This document shows, piece after piece, positions 25,580-37,936 of a stretch of DNA of 64,000 nt. Position numbers and translations under genes: made by a program. The stretch is from Chrysemys picta bellii. Its lineage: Eukaryota; Chordata; Testudines; Emydidae. A model generated the notes under the pieces. That model had not been told where the DNA came from. It searched no databases and saw only the letters and a list, made by a program, of their open reading frames with translations. Numbering within the stretch: the stretch's first letter is position 1; each line of letters starts with the position of its first letter. Location of the stretch: contig NC_088800.1 of the NCBI RefSeq assembly GCF_011386835.1, forward strand, positions 1,612,001-1,676,000, given 5' to 3'.

Positions 25580-27312
25580 CATATGGAATTGCAGAACTAC
25601 TAACTGTGGTATGTGACCTATTGCTTAAACCAGCCTCTGTACCAGATGACTGGAGGCAGGTAATATGATGCCAGTTTTTAAAAAGGGCTCAAGAGGCGAT
25701 CCTGGCAATTACACACTAGTAAGCCTAACTTCAGTACCAGGCAAACTGATTGAAAATATAGTAAAGAACGGTATTATCAGACTCATAGATGAACATGATT
25801 TGTTGGGGGAAGAGTCAACAGGGCTTTTGTAAAGGGAAATCATGCCTTACTAATCTACTAGAATTCCTTGAGAGTGTCCACAACCACGTGAACAAGAGTG
25901 ATCCAGTCAATACAGTGTATTTGGACTTTCAGAAAGCCTTTGACAAGGTCCCACACCAAAGACTCTTGAGCAAAGAGTCATGGGCTAAGAGGGAAGCTTC
26001 TCTCATGGATCAGTAGCAAAGGGTAGGAATAAATGGCCAGTTTTCACAGTGGAGAGAGGTAAATAACGGAGTCTCCCAAGGATCTGGGGCCAGGGCTGTT
26101 CAGTATGCTCATAAACGATCTGGAAAAAGGGGTGAACAGTGAAGTGGCCAAGTACAAAATTACTGAGATAATTAGGGATGTAACCGCATGATGTGGATGT
26201 CCCTAAACCTCTGACTGCCGGATGCTTGGACTGAATGACAAGAGATGGATCACTTGATAATTGCCCTGTTCTGTTCATTCCCTCTGACGCACCTGGCACT
26301 GGCCACCGTCGGAAGACAGGATACTGGGCTAGATGGACCATTCTTATGTTCTTAGAGATCTTGCAAAACTGTATGACTGGGCAACAAAATGGTGGAAGAA
26401 ATTCATTGTTGATAAGTGTAAAGTAATGCACATTGGAAAACATAATCCCAATTATACATATAAAATTATGGGGTCTAAATTAGCTGTTACCTCTCAAGAA
26501 AGAGATCTTAGAGTTATTGCAGATAATTCTCTGAAAACGTCCACTCAACATGCGAAAAAAGCTAACAGAATTTTAGCAATCATTAGGAAAGGGATAGATA
26601 ATACGAGAGAAAAGATCATAATGCCACTATATAAATCCATGGTACGCCCACACCGTGAATACTGCGTGCAACTCTGATCACTCCATCTCAAAAAAGATAT
26701 ATTAGAATTGGAAAAAGTACAGAGAAGCACAACAACAGTTAGGGGTCTGGAAGAGCTTCCATACAAGGAAAGATTAAAAAGACTGGGATTGGTCATCTTA
26801 GAAAAGAGATGTCTAAGTGGGGATATGATAGAGGTCTGTAAAATCATGACTGGTGTGGAGAAAGTGATTAAGGAAGCATTATTCACTCCTTCACATAACA
26901 CAGGAACCAGGGGTCACCTAATGAAATTAATAGGCAGAAGGCTTAAAACACACAAAAGGAAGTATTTCTTCACACAACGTATAGTCAACCTGTGGAACTC
27001 CTTGTCAGGAGATGTTGTGAAGGCCAAAAGTATAACTGGGTTTAAAAAAGAATTAGATAAATTCCTGGAGAATAGGTCCATCAGTGGCTATTAGCCAAGA
27101 TGGTCAGGGATGAAATCCCATATTCTGGATGTCACTAGCCTCTGACTGACAGAAGCTGGGACTGGAGGACAGGGGATGGATCACTCGATAATTGCCCTGT
27201 TGTGTTAATTGCCTCTGAAGCATTTGGCAACGGCAGCTGTTGGAAGACAGGACCCTGGGCTCGATGGACCATTGTTCTGACCCAGTATGGCCGTTCTTAT
27301 GATCAAAATGAC
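25580..27312 (+). mobile_element. Long CR1-type LINE remnant with reverse transcriptase pieces
   Basis: The longest LINE relic here. The first open piece (25789-26016) carries a reverse transcriptase motif, VYLDFQKAFDKVPHQRLL. Later pieces (26333-26677 and 26708-27094) carry KCKVMHIG, QERDLRVIADNSLK, YKSMVRPHREYC and the C-terminal segment. The catalytic FADD-type motif is lost at the edge of a nested insertion, and the pieces lie in different frames. It ends with the 3' tail CCAGTATGGCCGTTCTTATG. Non-functional. Confidence 0.8.
26170..26352 (+). mobile_element. CR1 3' tail nested inside the CR1 relic
   Basis: A second copy of the 3' tail (AGGGATGTAACCGCATGATG, then GGGCTAGATGGACCATTCTT) interrupts the reverse transcriptase remnant. 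The host copy has its own tail at 27097-27300, so this is a separate, later, 5'-truncated insertion or a recombination product. Confidence 0.65.
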
Positions 27313-28008
27313 AAACATTAAACGGCAAACACTATAGGTAAAACATGCTCATTAGCAAGGTCTACTTAGACCTGCATAAATGACACAGCACATTGACTCA
27401 GACCCTGAGCCCCAATACAATCTGTTTGTATCAGTGGGGGGGGGGGCAACAGGGACAGCGGGGGGTAACTGCTGGATGGTGTCATGCTCTGGTGATCCCC
27501 AGCCAACATTGTACAAATTACAGCAGCTCTGAGGCCCTCGTCCCAGGATCAGGGAGAAGGCCGTAAAGGCAGAAAACGTATGGAGCCCTGTCACACATTA
27601 ATGCACTCTTGGGATAAGCTGGCTTTGAAATCTTTAGATCTAATTAAATAAATAGCATATCATTTATTCAATGCATAACAACAACTTGTTATTATCTCAG
27701 CAAATAACAAGGGGCAATGTTAAGATTGGACAGGCGGGTGTAGCTAGTAATCCGCTGAGATGTCATGAGCTGTGATCTCTATTTCCATCCAACGCAGAAG
27801 AAGATTTCTCTGTCCTCAGCTGCAGCTGCTGAATATTTGCAAAAGCTCCCGAATTAGAGGTTCTGTCATTCCACCTCTTCAAGCCCCAATTATTTACTGA
27901 TGCTATAGGACGTCATGGTTACATTAGGAGGGTCACATCTGTTTTTTAGACATGTTACTTAAAACATGACAGTTCCTTTGGCGTATTTATGAACTATCAG
28001 GCAACTCT

Positions 28009-28145
28009 AGAGAGACAAGGCAGGTGAGGTAACACACGGACCTCAAAAGCTGGTACCTTCCCCCACAGAAGCTGCTCCAATGAAAGATATTACCTCACCA
28101 CCTGGTCTCTCTAATGTCCTGGGAACGACATGGCTGCATACGACA
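28009..28145 (+). mobile_element. Degraded Penelope-like copy, second family
   Basis: Inverted arms AGAGACAAGGCAGGTGAGGT (28011-28030) and ACCTCACCACCTGGTCTCTC (28092-28111), then ATGTCCTGGGAACGACATGG. This is the second tail family abundant in turtles (TGGTCCAATAAAAGATATTA type). A worn trace of a GAAAGC core is visible near 28044-28051. Confidence 0.5.
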
Positions 28146-29454
28146 TCCGGAGACAGCCATCTGTGAAAGCTCTGGGTGTAAAACATGGACACCACGGATT
28201 CATGAAGGGGAAAAACATCAATAGCTGCCAATATACCAGCACTCAGATCTGAATCCATTAGCCAATGCCACTTTGATTAAATGCAAAATCAAAATCAAAG
28301 CTCCTTATTTAAATTCGGCGTAAGAGGGAAGTGTAATTGTTAACTCAGAAGAGGCCCAGATCCCTTTGCTTGCTGAATGAGAGCAGGAAGCTGCTGATAG
28401 CTCCCTGGAGAAAGTTTACTCTGACATCGTAACTGCTACCAAATATCCACTGATCTCTGTTTGGGGGCTCGGCAGCACAGGAATGTAAAAGAAGGTGCAG
28501 ACTTTCCTTTGGCTTCAAATCTACACCACAGCAAGTGAGAGAGGACCATCTCTATGCCTTCCCTCGAGCTATTCCTCTTACATCACACTACACTGTTACC
28601 CCTTCTTGACACGGCTGAGACTTTTGCGGGCTAGTTGTGCTCACCGATGGGTTATTCTGCTGTCCGCTGGCATCCTTCACTCATTGCACAGACAATGTCC
28701 GAGACTAGCCTATGGATCTCCTCGCCCTGGAACTTGGAATCCGGATCTGAATTTTTGGCCTTATCACAAAACCTCATAACCGCGTATAATCAGCAATTAT
28801 TGCAGCCGTCATTGAGCTCTCACGTTTTTAATATCAAACCTGGAAGGCCTCCTGTTGGCACACAGCACGCAGAAATGAAGCCATTTTTCATTCTAATCAA
28901 AAAGCTCTTAATGGACAGTACTGAGTGCTTAACGGACAGTGCTAATTGCTTCTTGAAATCACGGGCAGGCTTCAGCACAAGACCAACCTTGTGCCAAGCT
29001 CAGAGGGGATGGTGCTATTGGGGTGAAACTTGGACAAAATATTATCATTCTTGCAGCATTGTAGGCTCACGTAGGCACTGTGGGGTCCGGCTGTTTGGGG
29101 CATTATTTCTATTGGACAGATCACCTCTCAATGCCTCTACAAAGAAGAGCTTCGGCGTGTAATTAGAGAACTGCACAGTGCCATGGGGCGACCGCAGGCA
29201 AATAACACACTGGGTTTGAGAACAGCTGACAATCCCCCACAAAAATCCCAGGCACTGTGGCAGTCATTAAAGGCCATATGATCCCCTACACAGGACAAGC
29301 CCACATGGGAGCAGGGAACGTCACGAGTCTCCATCACACTGGTTCATTGGCAGGGCTGCGTATACCCCCCCGCCCCGAGGTACATACATGACCCTTATCA
29401 CTGTTCTATCCGAGCCCTGTTATCACACCTGGGGTTGCCCCACGTTCCATAAAG

Positions 29455-30161
29455 CAGTGGTGCCCAAACTCTGCCCGTCACCTCCGCCCCCACCCGTAAT
29501 GGAATCTGTCCTTGCCCCCCTTTACTGCACAGTCGGCTCAGCAGAGGAACTTGGGCTGAAGGCGAAGCTGGGGACAGAACTGGGGATGGGGAAGGAGCTG
29601 GGGCTAGAGGCGGAGTTAGCCAGGGGGTGGAGAGGGAATGAGGGCAGAGCTGGGCTGGGGGCAGAGCGGGGTGGAGGTGGAGCAGGGGATGGAGGCGGAG
29701 CTAGGTGGGGGCGGAGCAGGGGCGGAGTGGAGCTGCAGCTGGGGGCAGAATTGGGCTGGGGGCGGAGCTGGGCTGGAGGCAGAGCTGGGCTGGGGGTGGA
29801 GCTGGGCTGGGGGTGGAGCTGGGCTGGGGGCGGTGCTGGGCTGGGGGCGGAGCTGGGCTGGGGGCGGAGCTGGGCTGCAGTGGAGAAGGGGGCGGAGTAG
29901 AGCTGCAGCTGGAGGCGGAGCTGAGCTGGAGGCGGGGCTGGGCTGGAGGCGGAGCTGGGCTGCAGTGGAGAAGGGGGCGGAGTGGAGCTGCAGCTGGGGG
30001 CAGAGCTGGGCTGCGGTGGATCAGGGGGTGGAGTGGAGCTGAGCTGGGGGGCACTTGTTCCCTGCCCCACGTGGAGGCTGGCCTGGGCCCTGCACCCTGT
30101 GCCCCTGAACATTCCTCTGTGCCTCCCAAGAGGGGTGCACCCCACAGTTTGGGGACCACTG
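29455..30161. mobile_element. hAT-type element with G-rich minisatellite core, 8-bp TSD
   Basis: A 707-bp element with ends CAGTGGTGCCCAAACT and its inverted partner at 30146-30161. The flanks ccataaag (29447-29454) and ccatagag (30162-30169) match at seven of eight positions. Most of the interior is a GGGCTGGGGGCGGAGCT-type tandem repeat. Open frames on both strands here (up to 207 codons) are composed of the repeat and are not genes. Confidence 0.8.
29585..30045. repeat. G-rich minisatellite
   Basis: Roughly 25 imperfect units of about 17-18 bp with consensus near GGGCTGGGGGCGGAGCT on the plus strand. Dense G-runs give clear G-quadruplex potential on plus and C-rich sequence on the FRMD5 sense strand. 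Confidence 0.85.
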
Positions 30162-32572
30162 CCATAGAGAAATTGTGAGGAGCATGAGAGGAGCCTACGC
30201 AGCTATGGACCACCCCCACTGAGGGCTACTCAAGAACAATCCTCCAGTATCTCTCCCCACAGCCCCCCCAGAGCCCAACGCCTGAGGATTAGGGGCCGCG
30301 GGGCTTCCAGGAGATCAGGCCATAAAGCTGTGGCTCTCCCCCGTGGCCAGTTTCTGGTGAGTTTGGCTACCTTTAGCTCAGAGAATGGTAACCTATAGGC
30401 CTAAGCCATGGTGCTCACTCTGAGTGCAACTCTGTAAATCTGGTTATTGTTACTAACATGCTGGTGGTGCAGTGCTCCAGCCCTGCCTATTGCTCGCTCC
30501 CCACGCACTTCTCCAGTGAGCCCGGCCAGCCATCGCCCTTTTATACAGCATCACGCCCTAAACGCCCCCCATGCGCTTTTCAGAAATAGATCCTCAGAAA
30601 CAGCCGGAGCCGTGGAGGCACCTCTTGGGCTTATATTTGCTCCATGAAATGCAGGGAATACAGGGGAGCATTTCCCGTGACTGCAGGCACTACAGCTCGG
30701 AGTCAATTTACAAGAGATGTACACGGCGCCGAACATGAAGATGTCAGTGTTTAGCTCTTGTGGCCATCATGCTAAAATCCCAAGATGTCTCAGCTCTATT
30801 GTTTCGGACAGGCTGGATTTTCTCTGATTCCGTGTCCAGGTGTTGAGCTGTTGCTCCAGGTGTAAGCTTTCTCTTTCTATCAATCCACTCAAGTGATGGG
30901 TTTATTATTTTTACCCACGGCGCTTGCGATGGCTTCTGACCGTGCCATGCAAGGACGCAGGAGACAACCCCCATGCTTATGGGTGCACTGAATAAGTCAG
31001 TGTAGCACACATTAATTGGGGAAAGTAGACTGCTTGTATAACCTGTCCTTACCAGACGTCATGCCCAAGGTGAGCTATGGAGGTAGAAGGAGTGATGCTG
31101 ATTTACATCAGCTAAGGATTGCTTAATATTTACATCAAGCGACAAGACTGGCTTAGCAAATATCCATCCCAAAACCAAAGCCCGGTTTGATAGCAAACAG
31201 CACACACAAAAATCAGCAAAGCTGGGGTGGGGAGATTCCACCAGCCCTAACCAGGATCTGCAGCCCAGAGCCCACCTCCTGCTCAGGGACTACAGCATTA
31301 TCGGTGCTTTCTGATTTGCACAGTTGTAACATTTTAGGGTGTTTTCATCATCTCAACACAAATCTCAGTTATTGTCCTTGTGTTTCAGCCCCACACAGCA
31401 GAGAGGACGTCACCTGAAATACATGTCAAAGCCATACCGGCAGCTTGTTTCTCTGATTAGATCACGAGAATCTGAGTAGTGAACAAATTGGTTTTAAATC
31501 CAGATTAGAGTGAAATCCATCTCAGTGTGACAAGGGTGAATGGTCAAAAGTAAAAAGCATTCTCCGAACAACCTCAACCCAATCTCCTGCACAAAGCGAC
31601 ACATAAATCCCCAAACTAATCGCGTCTGAGATTCTGGACACGGCTTGAGAAAGTGGAAAGATCTCTGTGTGTTTCCACTGTGACCAGGCTCTATTTCCGA
31701 CAGGACGGAAGCGTTGCTACACAGAGAATACTCCCTAACCACGGGCCAGATCCCAAGATCTAGCCTTGAAGTGTCGGGTGCAGCTCAGGATTTGGGGATA
31801 CAAAGGTGATTTCGTGCCACCGTTCCCTTCCCCTGGTCCCAGGGCTAGTTCCCAAGGCTGCTCTACACTATGTCAGAGGACCACCCTGGAAGCCATAAAT
31901 TGCAGGGACAGAAGGATGCCAGGTCGATCCCCTTTACCTGGGCTGCATCGCCTCGGCTGGAGAAGGGGATAGGAGCAAGGATGGCAGCCCTGGCCGGATT
32001 TCCTCACACAGACTCTTATGTCCTACTGATTTTCAATGGGATCTAGGTTCCTAAATCACATAAGCACTTTTGAAATGGTTACACTTTGTCTTTATTCCTT
32101 GGCTTGGTGCCCTGAGCACTTTGGCTGGATGGGAAGGGATTAGGGGAAATGCTATTGGGGTTTTTTGTTTTTTTTACACGTTCTGAAACAATTCAACTAA
32201 GATTGGGATGCAGCCAAAAAATGAAAATAGAAGTTAAACATATAAGTCACAGAAAGAAAATGGTCCACATTAATATAAATTAAACGTAGCATCTTTTAAA
32301 TAGTAGATTAAATATTAAATGCACCATCCGTGATGTAGCACTGTTCCTGTCAGACAACAAATCTCACAGCAGCCCAATATGATAAATGCTTTCTCACAGC
32401 ACAGTCCCATTTTAATTTTCCTCTGATTCACATCTAATGTTTAATGTATCTCTATAAACCTCTGGGAGAGGAGGGGATTGGCAGAATGGAATATTCCATA
32501 AAGATTTAGCATACTGAACTGAGACGGGATTTGAGTGTCACTGGGAACGGAGCTGGATCACAAAGAGATTTT

Positions 32573-32593
32573 GATGATGATGATGATGATGAT
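32573..32593. repeat. (GAT)n microsatellite
   Basis: About seven perfect GAT/ATG units in intron 7. Confidence 0.9.
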
Positions 32594-32971
32594 TTTGCAG
32601 AAAAGAGATGATCTTCACAGTCGGACTCTTATATTCCACTCCCGTGATTCCTGACTCCTACGGATAATCGAAAAAGACACTTCACACAGGCCACGCTGCT
32701 GACCATTCCCATAGTTCTGCCTGCTTGTTGAATACATTCTTCAGTCAAGGACTACGTAAAAAGCCAAGTGATTTATATGTTTAATTCCCACTTTTCTTCT
32801 ATTATCTATCGACTCCTAAGATTTAACATATTCACATCTTCTCAAAGAATTTGTTTTGTTTAGAAATGAGTTTGCCCCCTGACGAGATTACACAGCCACT
32901 TCCCCTGCTGGAATGCTCCCAAACTGCTAATGTCACTGGTGAAACAGTGTTCGAGTCCCCGGGCACCTTAC

Positions 32972-32972
<1 letters not shown>

Positions 32973-33004
<32 letters not shown>
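32973..33004. repeat. (CA)n microsatellite
   Basis: About fifteen uninterrupted AC units in intron 7. Confidence 0.95.
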
Positions 33005-33007
<3 letters not shown>

Positions 33008-33428
33008 ACAGTCTGAGGATGGGTCCCCCTGTCAAATCAGGCAGGCAGACACACGCACTTTTTGAAGTACACAAAAAGGGAACAGTGTTATTTCAGTAAG
33101 AATCTTTTACAACAAAGCTTGTCCCTCCGTGTGTTGGAGAAAGGACCTTAATGCTCACACGGCTCTCTGCTAATATTACCTGCCAGCCTAGGTCCCTTGC
33201 TACAACCTGCCAGCAATCAGTTATACTCTAGCTCCCTCTACGGGCTCCTTGCCCCCACACACTCGCAAAACCCTACCTGCTCAGGTGAACTCCTTTACTG
33301 GTACAATGTCACAAACTAAACCAGGAAGAAAATTAAACATTGTGCGCCTGGTTCTCATCTACACACCTCTGACAGTATAAAGGGGACTTAAAGTGGGTGT
33401 GAGAACAGGAGTGATGTAAATGGGCCTC

Positions 33429-33580
33429 AGGCCTGGTCTACACATAGAAGTGAGGTTGACACAGCCACGGTGCTAAGGGGTGCGAAAAACCCACACCCCT
33501 GAGTGCCGTCACTATGGCGACCTAACTCCCAGTGTAGACGCAGCTAGGTCAATGGAAGAACACGTCTGTCGAGCTCGTTC
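33429..33580. mobile_element. GTCTACAC-type MITE, incomplete
   Basis: Begins GGCCTGGTCTACACATAGAA and contains an internal CAGTGTAGACGCAGCTAGGT block. The right terminus is not clear. Confidence 0.45.
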
Positions 33581-34688
33581 CGGTCACGTGGGGAGGTGGA
33601 GTTCCTGCACATGAAGGAAAACCCCTTCGACGGCTGTAATCTGCATCTCCAGTAAGAATTGACACGGCATGCTTACGGCACACAGCGACACTGCTATAGC
33701 ACTGGTAGCACAGACATGGTCTTTGAGTATGTGAGACTCGGGCCCTGTGCTTTTCCAAAGTGGGCACCGTCCCATGGCACGTGTACCATCTCCTCCTTTT
33801 GCCACCTAGGGCTTGGCACTGCAGCTGGCATGCAGCATACAAAGAGGAAACCGAGGCAAAGCCTGGAAGAAATCCAGGGGCACCTTCCCAAGGATTCTGA
33901 AGTGCCTCAGTTGTCTCCATTACCTTGGCCGTGTTTCACCAAACCAAGCTACAAACCCATGCAATCACAGCTCGTTACAAAACCCGTACTTCACCCAGCC
34001 GCGTTCCAACAGGAGCCCGCAGACTGATTCAGTGTCTTCAGCCGAAGAGGTGGGACTGACCAGAGAAAACGTGAGCCCGTGTCTCACAGGGAGGAAGGGA
34101 GAGCGTCCCAGACAGATGAGGCAGCAACCGCAAAAGAGCGGCCCCCCGTTGGGGACGGCGATAGGGCACAGGCCAAGGCTGGAGCGGCCGGTTAAGGAGC
34201 GTGAATGGAGTAATCAGGTCAGAGTGGGGGGAAAAAGCAGCAAGTCTGTGGAGAGTTTTGAAATGCTGCAAAGCAATTGTGAACAGGCCTGGGAGACTGA
34301 GAGGAGGCTGGGGAACGTGCCCAAAAGGGAGCGGGGAAACAACTGTACCATGATCCTGCTTCCTGAAATTCACAGGAAAGGCTTCGAAAGGCAACGGACG
34401 AAGGCCCAGAGAAAGATTTCCACAGCGGCGAGATCAAGGGGACGTCTCTCTCTCTCATCGTCGCATACCGAAACGTTTATATCAATGACTGATACTGCCA
34501 GAGGCCGGCTGCAGGGACTGCTGCTTCAAGAACCAAGCTGCAGTCACATGAAATGAAAGCTCACGGTCCCAGTGATGTGTAACGTTCATCTTCCCCCAGA
34601 CTAACAGCCCAGCATTGGCTTGGATCGATGACACGTCATCATTCATTAAAATAATGATTTAAAAATAACAAGTTCCAAGACACTGAGG

Positions 34689-34918
34689 GTTTGTCTACAA
34701 CTAAAACGCTCCAGTGTAGACACTACCTACACTGACACGGGGGGTTCTCCCATCAGCAGGGGCAATCTACCTCCATGATCTACATGCGGACATAGGCCAA
34801 CTTGACAATGCTGCTCGGGGGTAGTGGGGGGAGAGGGGAGAGTGGATTTTCCACACCCCTGAGCAATGTAGTGAAACTGACCTAATTTTCTCATGTAGAT
34901 CAGGTCTAAATATGGGAT
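34689..34918. mobile_element. GTCTACAC-type MITE
   Basis: Inverted ends GGGTTTGTCTACA (left) and ATGTAGATCAGGTCTAAA (right), with subterminal CCAGTGTAGACACTACC. Non-coding. Target duplication not identified. Confidence 0.5.
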
Positions 34919-35016
34919 GGATTTAAAATTCCTGTCTCTAGTTAACACTAGCCAGAAGCGTCAGACCTGTGCAGACGGCAGTGTCTGGATATGACCAGAG
35001 AGCCCTGAGTTGAAGG

Positions 35017-35285
35017 GTCCATCTACACAGCAGCTGGGGAATAGAGTCCCAGCTCAGGCAGCGGTACACACAACATCTCTGCTCGAGCTAGAACTTCAAA
35101 ACAGCACCGTGGCCACAGCAGCCCGGGCAGTGGCTTGGGCTGGCTGCCCGAGTGCAATCCCCTGCCGCCCATGCACCTGTGGCCACGTTGCCATTTTTCG
35201 TGCACTCGCTCAAGCTGAGCCGTTGTGCGTACATCTACCCAATCCTGGAATGCCACCTCCCAGCTGTCGGGCAGACATACCCTAA
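35017..35285. mobile_element. GTCTACAC-type MITE
   Basis: Ends GGGTCCATCTACACAGCAGC and, reading inward from the right, AGGGTATGTCTGCCCGACAG, both followed by CTGGG. About 269 bp and non-coding. The third such element within 2 kb. Confidence 0.5.
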
Positions 35286-37015
35286 ATGTGATGGCCATGA
35301 AGTGGGAAGGGAGAAAGGGGAAAGTAACTGTGAGGCTCTTTCAGTGAATTCTCTATAGTCACTATCACCAGACACTGGACAACTTAATCAAGTGGAGTTT
35401 GAGAGACCAAGAGGCCGGAAAACTGCCAGTTTGTAGAAGTGCAGATTGTGTACGTTAATGGGCCTGATTCTGCTCCCTCTGAAGTGTACAGCAGTCCTGA
35501 CACTGACCTCACTGGGGGCAGGACGGTGACCAATGTTTGAATATCAAGGAGACTCCATCAAGAGGTGCCACTGGATACCACAGGAGACAGTCTCTGCAGG
35601 ATGCCTCAGCTCTGTGCCAAACTGGATTTAATCCTTAGGTCAAATCTCCAAATTACTTCATGGACAGTAAAGTCACTGACTTAAAAGCCAAGCTGTGCGG
35701 AGAGGGGGCATTCCATTTCAGGGAGGGGTTCGATACTCCAGAATTTTGTTCCATTCCAATTTGGAACGAAAACTAAACATTTCAGGATTCCTTGTGAAGG
35801 GGATGGAGCCCTGGCTGCCCCAGAGCCATGGACCCTCGGAGCCCTGGGGTTATCTCTGGGGCACTTTGGCACGTGGGCTGCCCAGAAGCCAGCCAGCATG
35901 CTGGCAGAAAATCAGGGAGGTCTGAAAACCTGTCTGGGAAGGCAGGGTTCCAATAGAACTCCACTGAAATCAAACCATCTCCATACTTCACGTGTTTATT
36001 CCTGTATCAAGCACCTGCATAACTGAGTCTCTCAAATGTGACTCACTGGAGGTGGTTGTTAGCCCAGGAAAAAAACAACCCTTCCTGCTTCTAAGTGAAC
36101 CAGCGTTAGCTCTTCTGGAACCGGGAATGACACACCATCAGTTAATCAGCTTTTCCTCTCTAGGGAACAAGAGCTGAATGTGCAGAAGGAGAATACCTCT
36201 GGAATTCTGCTGATCGGAGTCTGATCACTAGTAGATGATGATGGCATCTCCTCCTCCTTAAATTAGGTAGCTGATCAGACTGGGCATCAGTGCAGAGACC
36301 AGTCCGATTTTATTTAATTATATCGGTATCATTCCCCTTTTCTCATTTTTCCCAGGAGTGGGGGGGGGGGGCAGCATGCCCCAGATTCTACCAGCCTGGT
36401 AATGCTCTCGATGATAAGAGAGATCATTTTTATTTATTACACTGCATCTCTCTTGCTGCTTCCATTTCTTCTAGTAGGAACATTAATGTGGATGCTGGCC
36501 AGAAAATTACCCAAGTGAACTCTATTTAGCTAATAAGAAAATGTCAGAGCAACTCTCTTAATGTCTCTGCTCTTCTTATGTGCTGGTGGCACATTGTAAT
36601 AAGGTCTCTTAGTGACTCTCACATATTCAGCATCAGGGTATCAGTGTAATTGACTTCAATGTTTTTTCCACTCTGGCTACAGCCACATAGTCACGGCTCC
36701 TGATTAGAATTTGAGATAGCACCAGAGTGCAGCGTCTCACTATCTCTGCTGGATGTTGGCAAGTGTGACGGTTAACTAGCCGCCTTCTGTAGGCATCCAG
36801 CACCCTACAGGCCAACAAAACATCCTGGCCACAGACTGACTGACACCAGGGTGCAGAGTGACTGACAGCTTGCAGGCTTTCTGACTGTTGTTGATGTTGC
36901 TTATGTCAGAGTCAGCTCCCCTGACCCCTCAATGGGTGTTGAACTCTGTGGTTCCCCGGGATCAAATAAGTTTAAACCTGTTTTAACAAAGTGTGGTTGA
37001 ACTCACTTTGGCTTT

Positions 37016-37197
37016 GGGGGCAGGGATGGCTCAGTGGTTTGCGCATTGGCCTGCTAAACCCAGGGTTGTGAGTTCAATCCTTGAGGGGGCCACTTGGGGA
37101 TCTGGGGCAAAATCGGTACTTGGTCCTGCTAGTGAAGGCAGGGGGCTGGACTCCATGACCTTTCAAGGTCCCTTCCAGTTCTAGGAGATGGGATATC
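37016..37197 (+). mobile_element. Turtle tRNA-derived SINE
   Basis: Full-length copy: box A (TGGCTCAGTGGTTTGCGC), box B (GAGTTCAATCC), the central GGTACTTGGTCCTGCTAGTG block and CR1-like tail, ending GATGGGATATCTCC. Confidence 0.85.
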
Positions 37198-37792
37198 TCC
37201 ACTAATAAGATAAGAATAAGATTTTTTTTTCTCAGCTAGGAAATGGTCCCTAAGATTTCCCACTATTGCTAATGTTGCTTCATCTCCATCTCGCTGAGGC
37301 AGACGAGGTGTCGGCAGCGGCTGGAGTTTTACGTATCAGGTTGCGGGGTAGGCCTGCTTTCAGAGGGCAAGTTGGAATAGTGTCCAAAACGCAGGTGGCA
37401 CCTCCATGCTGCTCTCAGCTGTTCAGCCCAACCAATGGCAGAAACTAGCACTTTTAGGGATGCTCCCACCGAGAAGCTGAGCAGCTGATAGCAACAGAGG
37501 GAAAATCGAAGGACAAAAGGCTAATGTAAAGAAGGCCTTTGAAGGGGGAGTCCACCACAGTTTGGGGCTTAACAAGCGTTGAACTTGGTTGATCCTATCC
37601 ATGGAGTTCAACACCACCATGGTGGGCAGAGGCGCCCCACAGTCAAACAGAGCAGAGTATTCAAGAAACTCCTCCAGCTGTCTTACTATCTGCCTACTCT
37701 CGGTACTTACATGGTCCCCGGTACCACAGTATCTGAGCAACTCACAAGCTTCAATGTATTTACCCTCACAGCACCCCTGCGAAAAAGGCAGT

Positions 37793-37936
37793 GCTGTTAT
37801 CCCTAGCCCAATTCACAGAGGGGGAACCGAGGCACAGAGAGGCTAAGTGACTTGCCCAGGGTCACACATGAAGTCTGTGGCAGAGCAGGGAATTGAAGCT
37901 CCCACGTCCCAGGCTAGTGCCCTAACCAGTGGCCCT
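37793..37936 (-). repeat. MIR-like SINE relic
   Basis: Contains ACCGAGGCACAGAGAGGCTA, then AGTGACTTGCCCAGGGTCAC and CCCTAACCAGTGGCCC, the antisense MIR pattern. Better preserved than the other four. Confidence 0.6.

Noticed and set aside
25789..27094. Three frames with reverse transcriptase-like sequence as a possible host gene
   Set aside because: They are fragments of one decayed CR1 element in different frames, with stops and a nested insertion.
29388..30219. Gly/Trp/Ala-rich and Pro/Ser/Ala-rich frames on both strands
   Set aside because: They are translations of the G-rich minisatellite inside a hAT element.
33813..34556. Longest open frame on the plus strand (247 codons)
   Set aside because: It lies in a moderately GC-rich intron stretch, has no recognisable domain or codon bias, is antisense to FRMD5 and shows no splice or start context. 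Overlapping open frames on the other strand suggest composition rather than coding.
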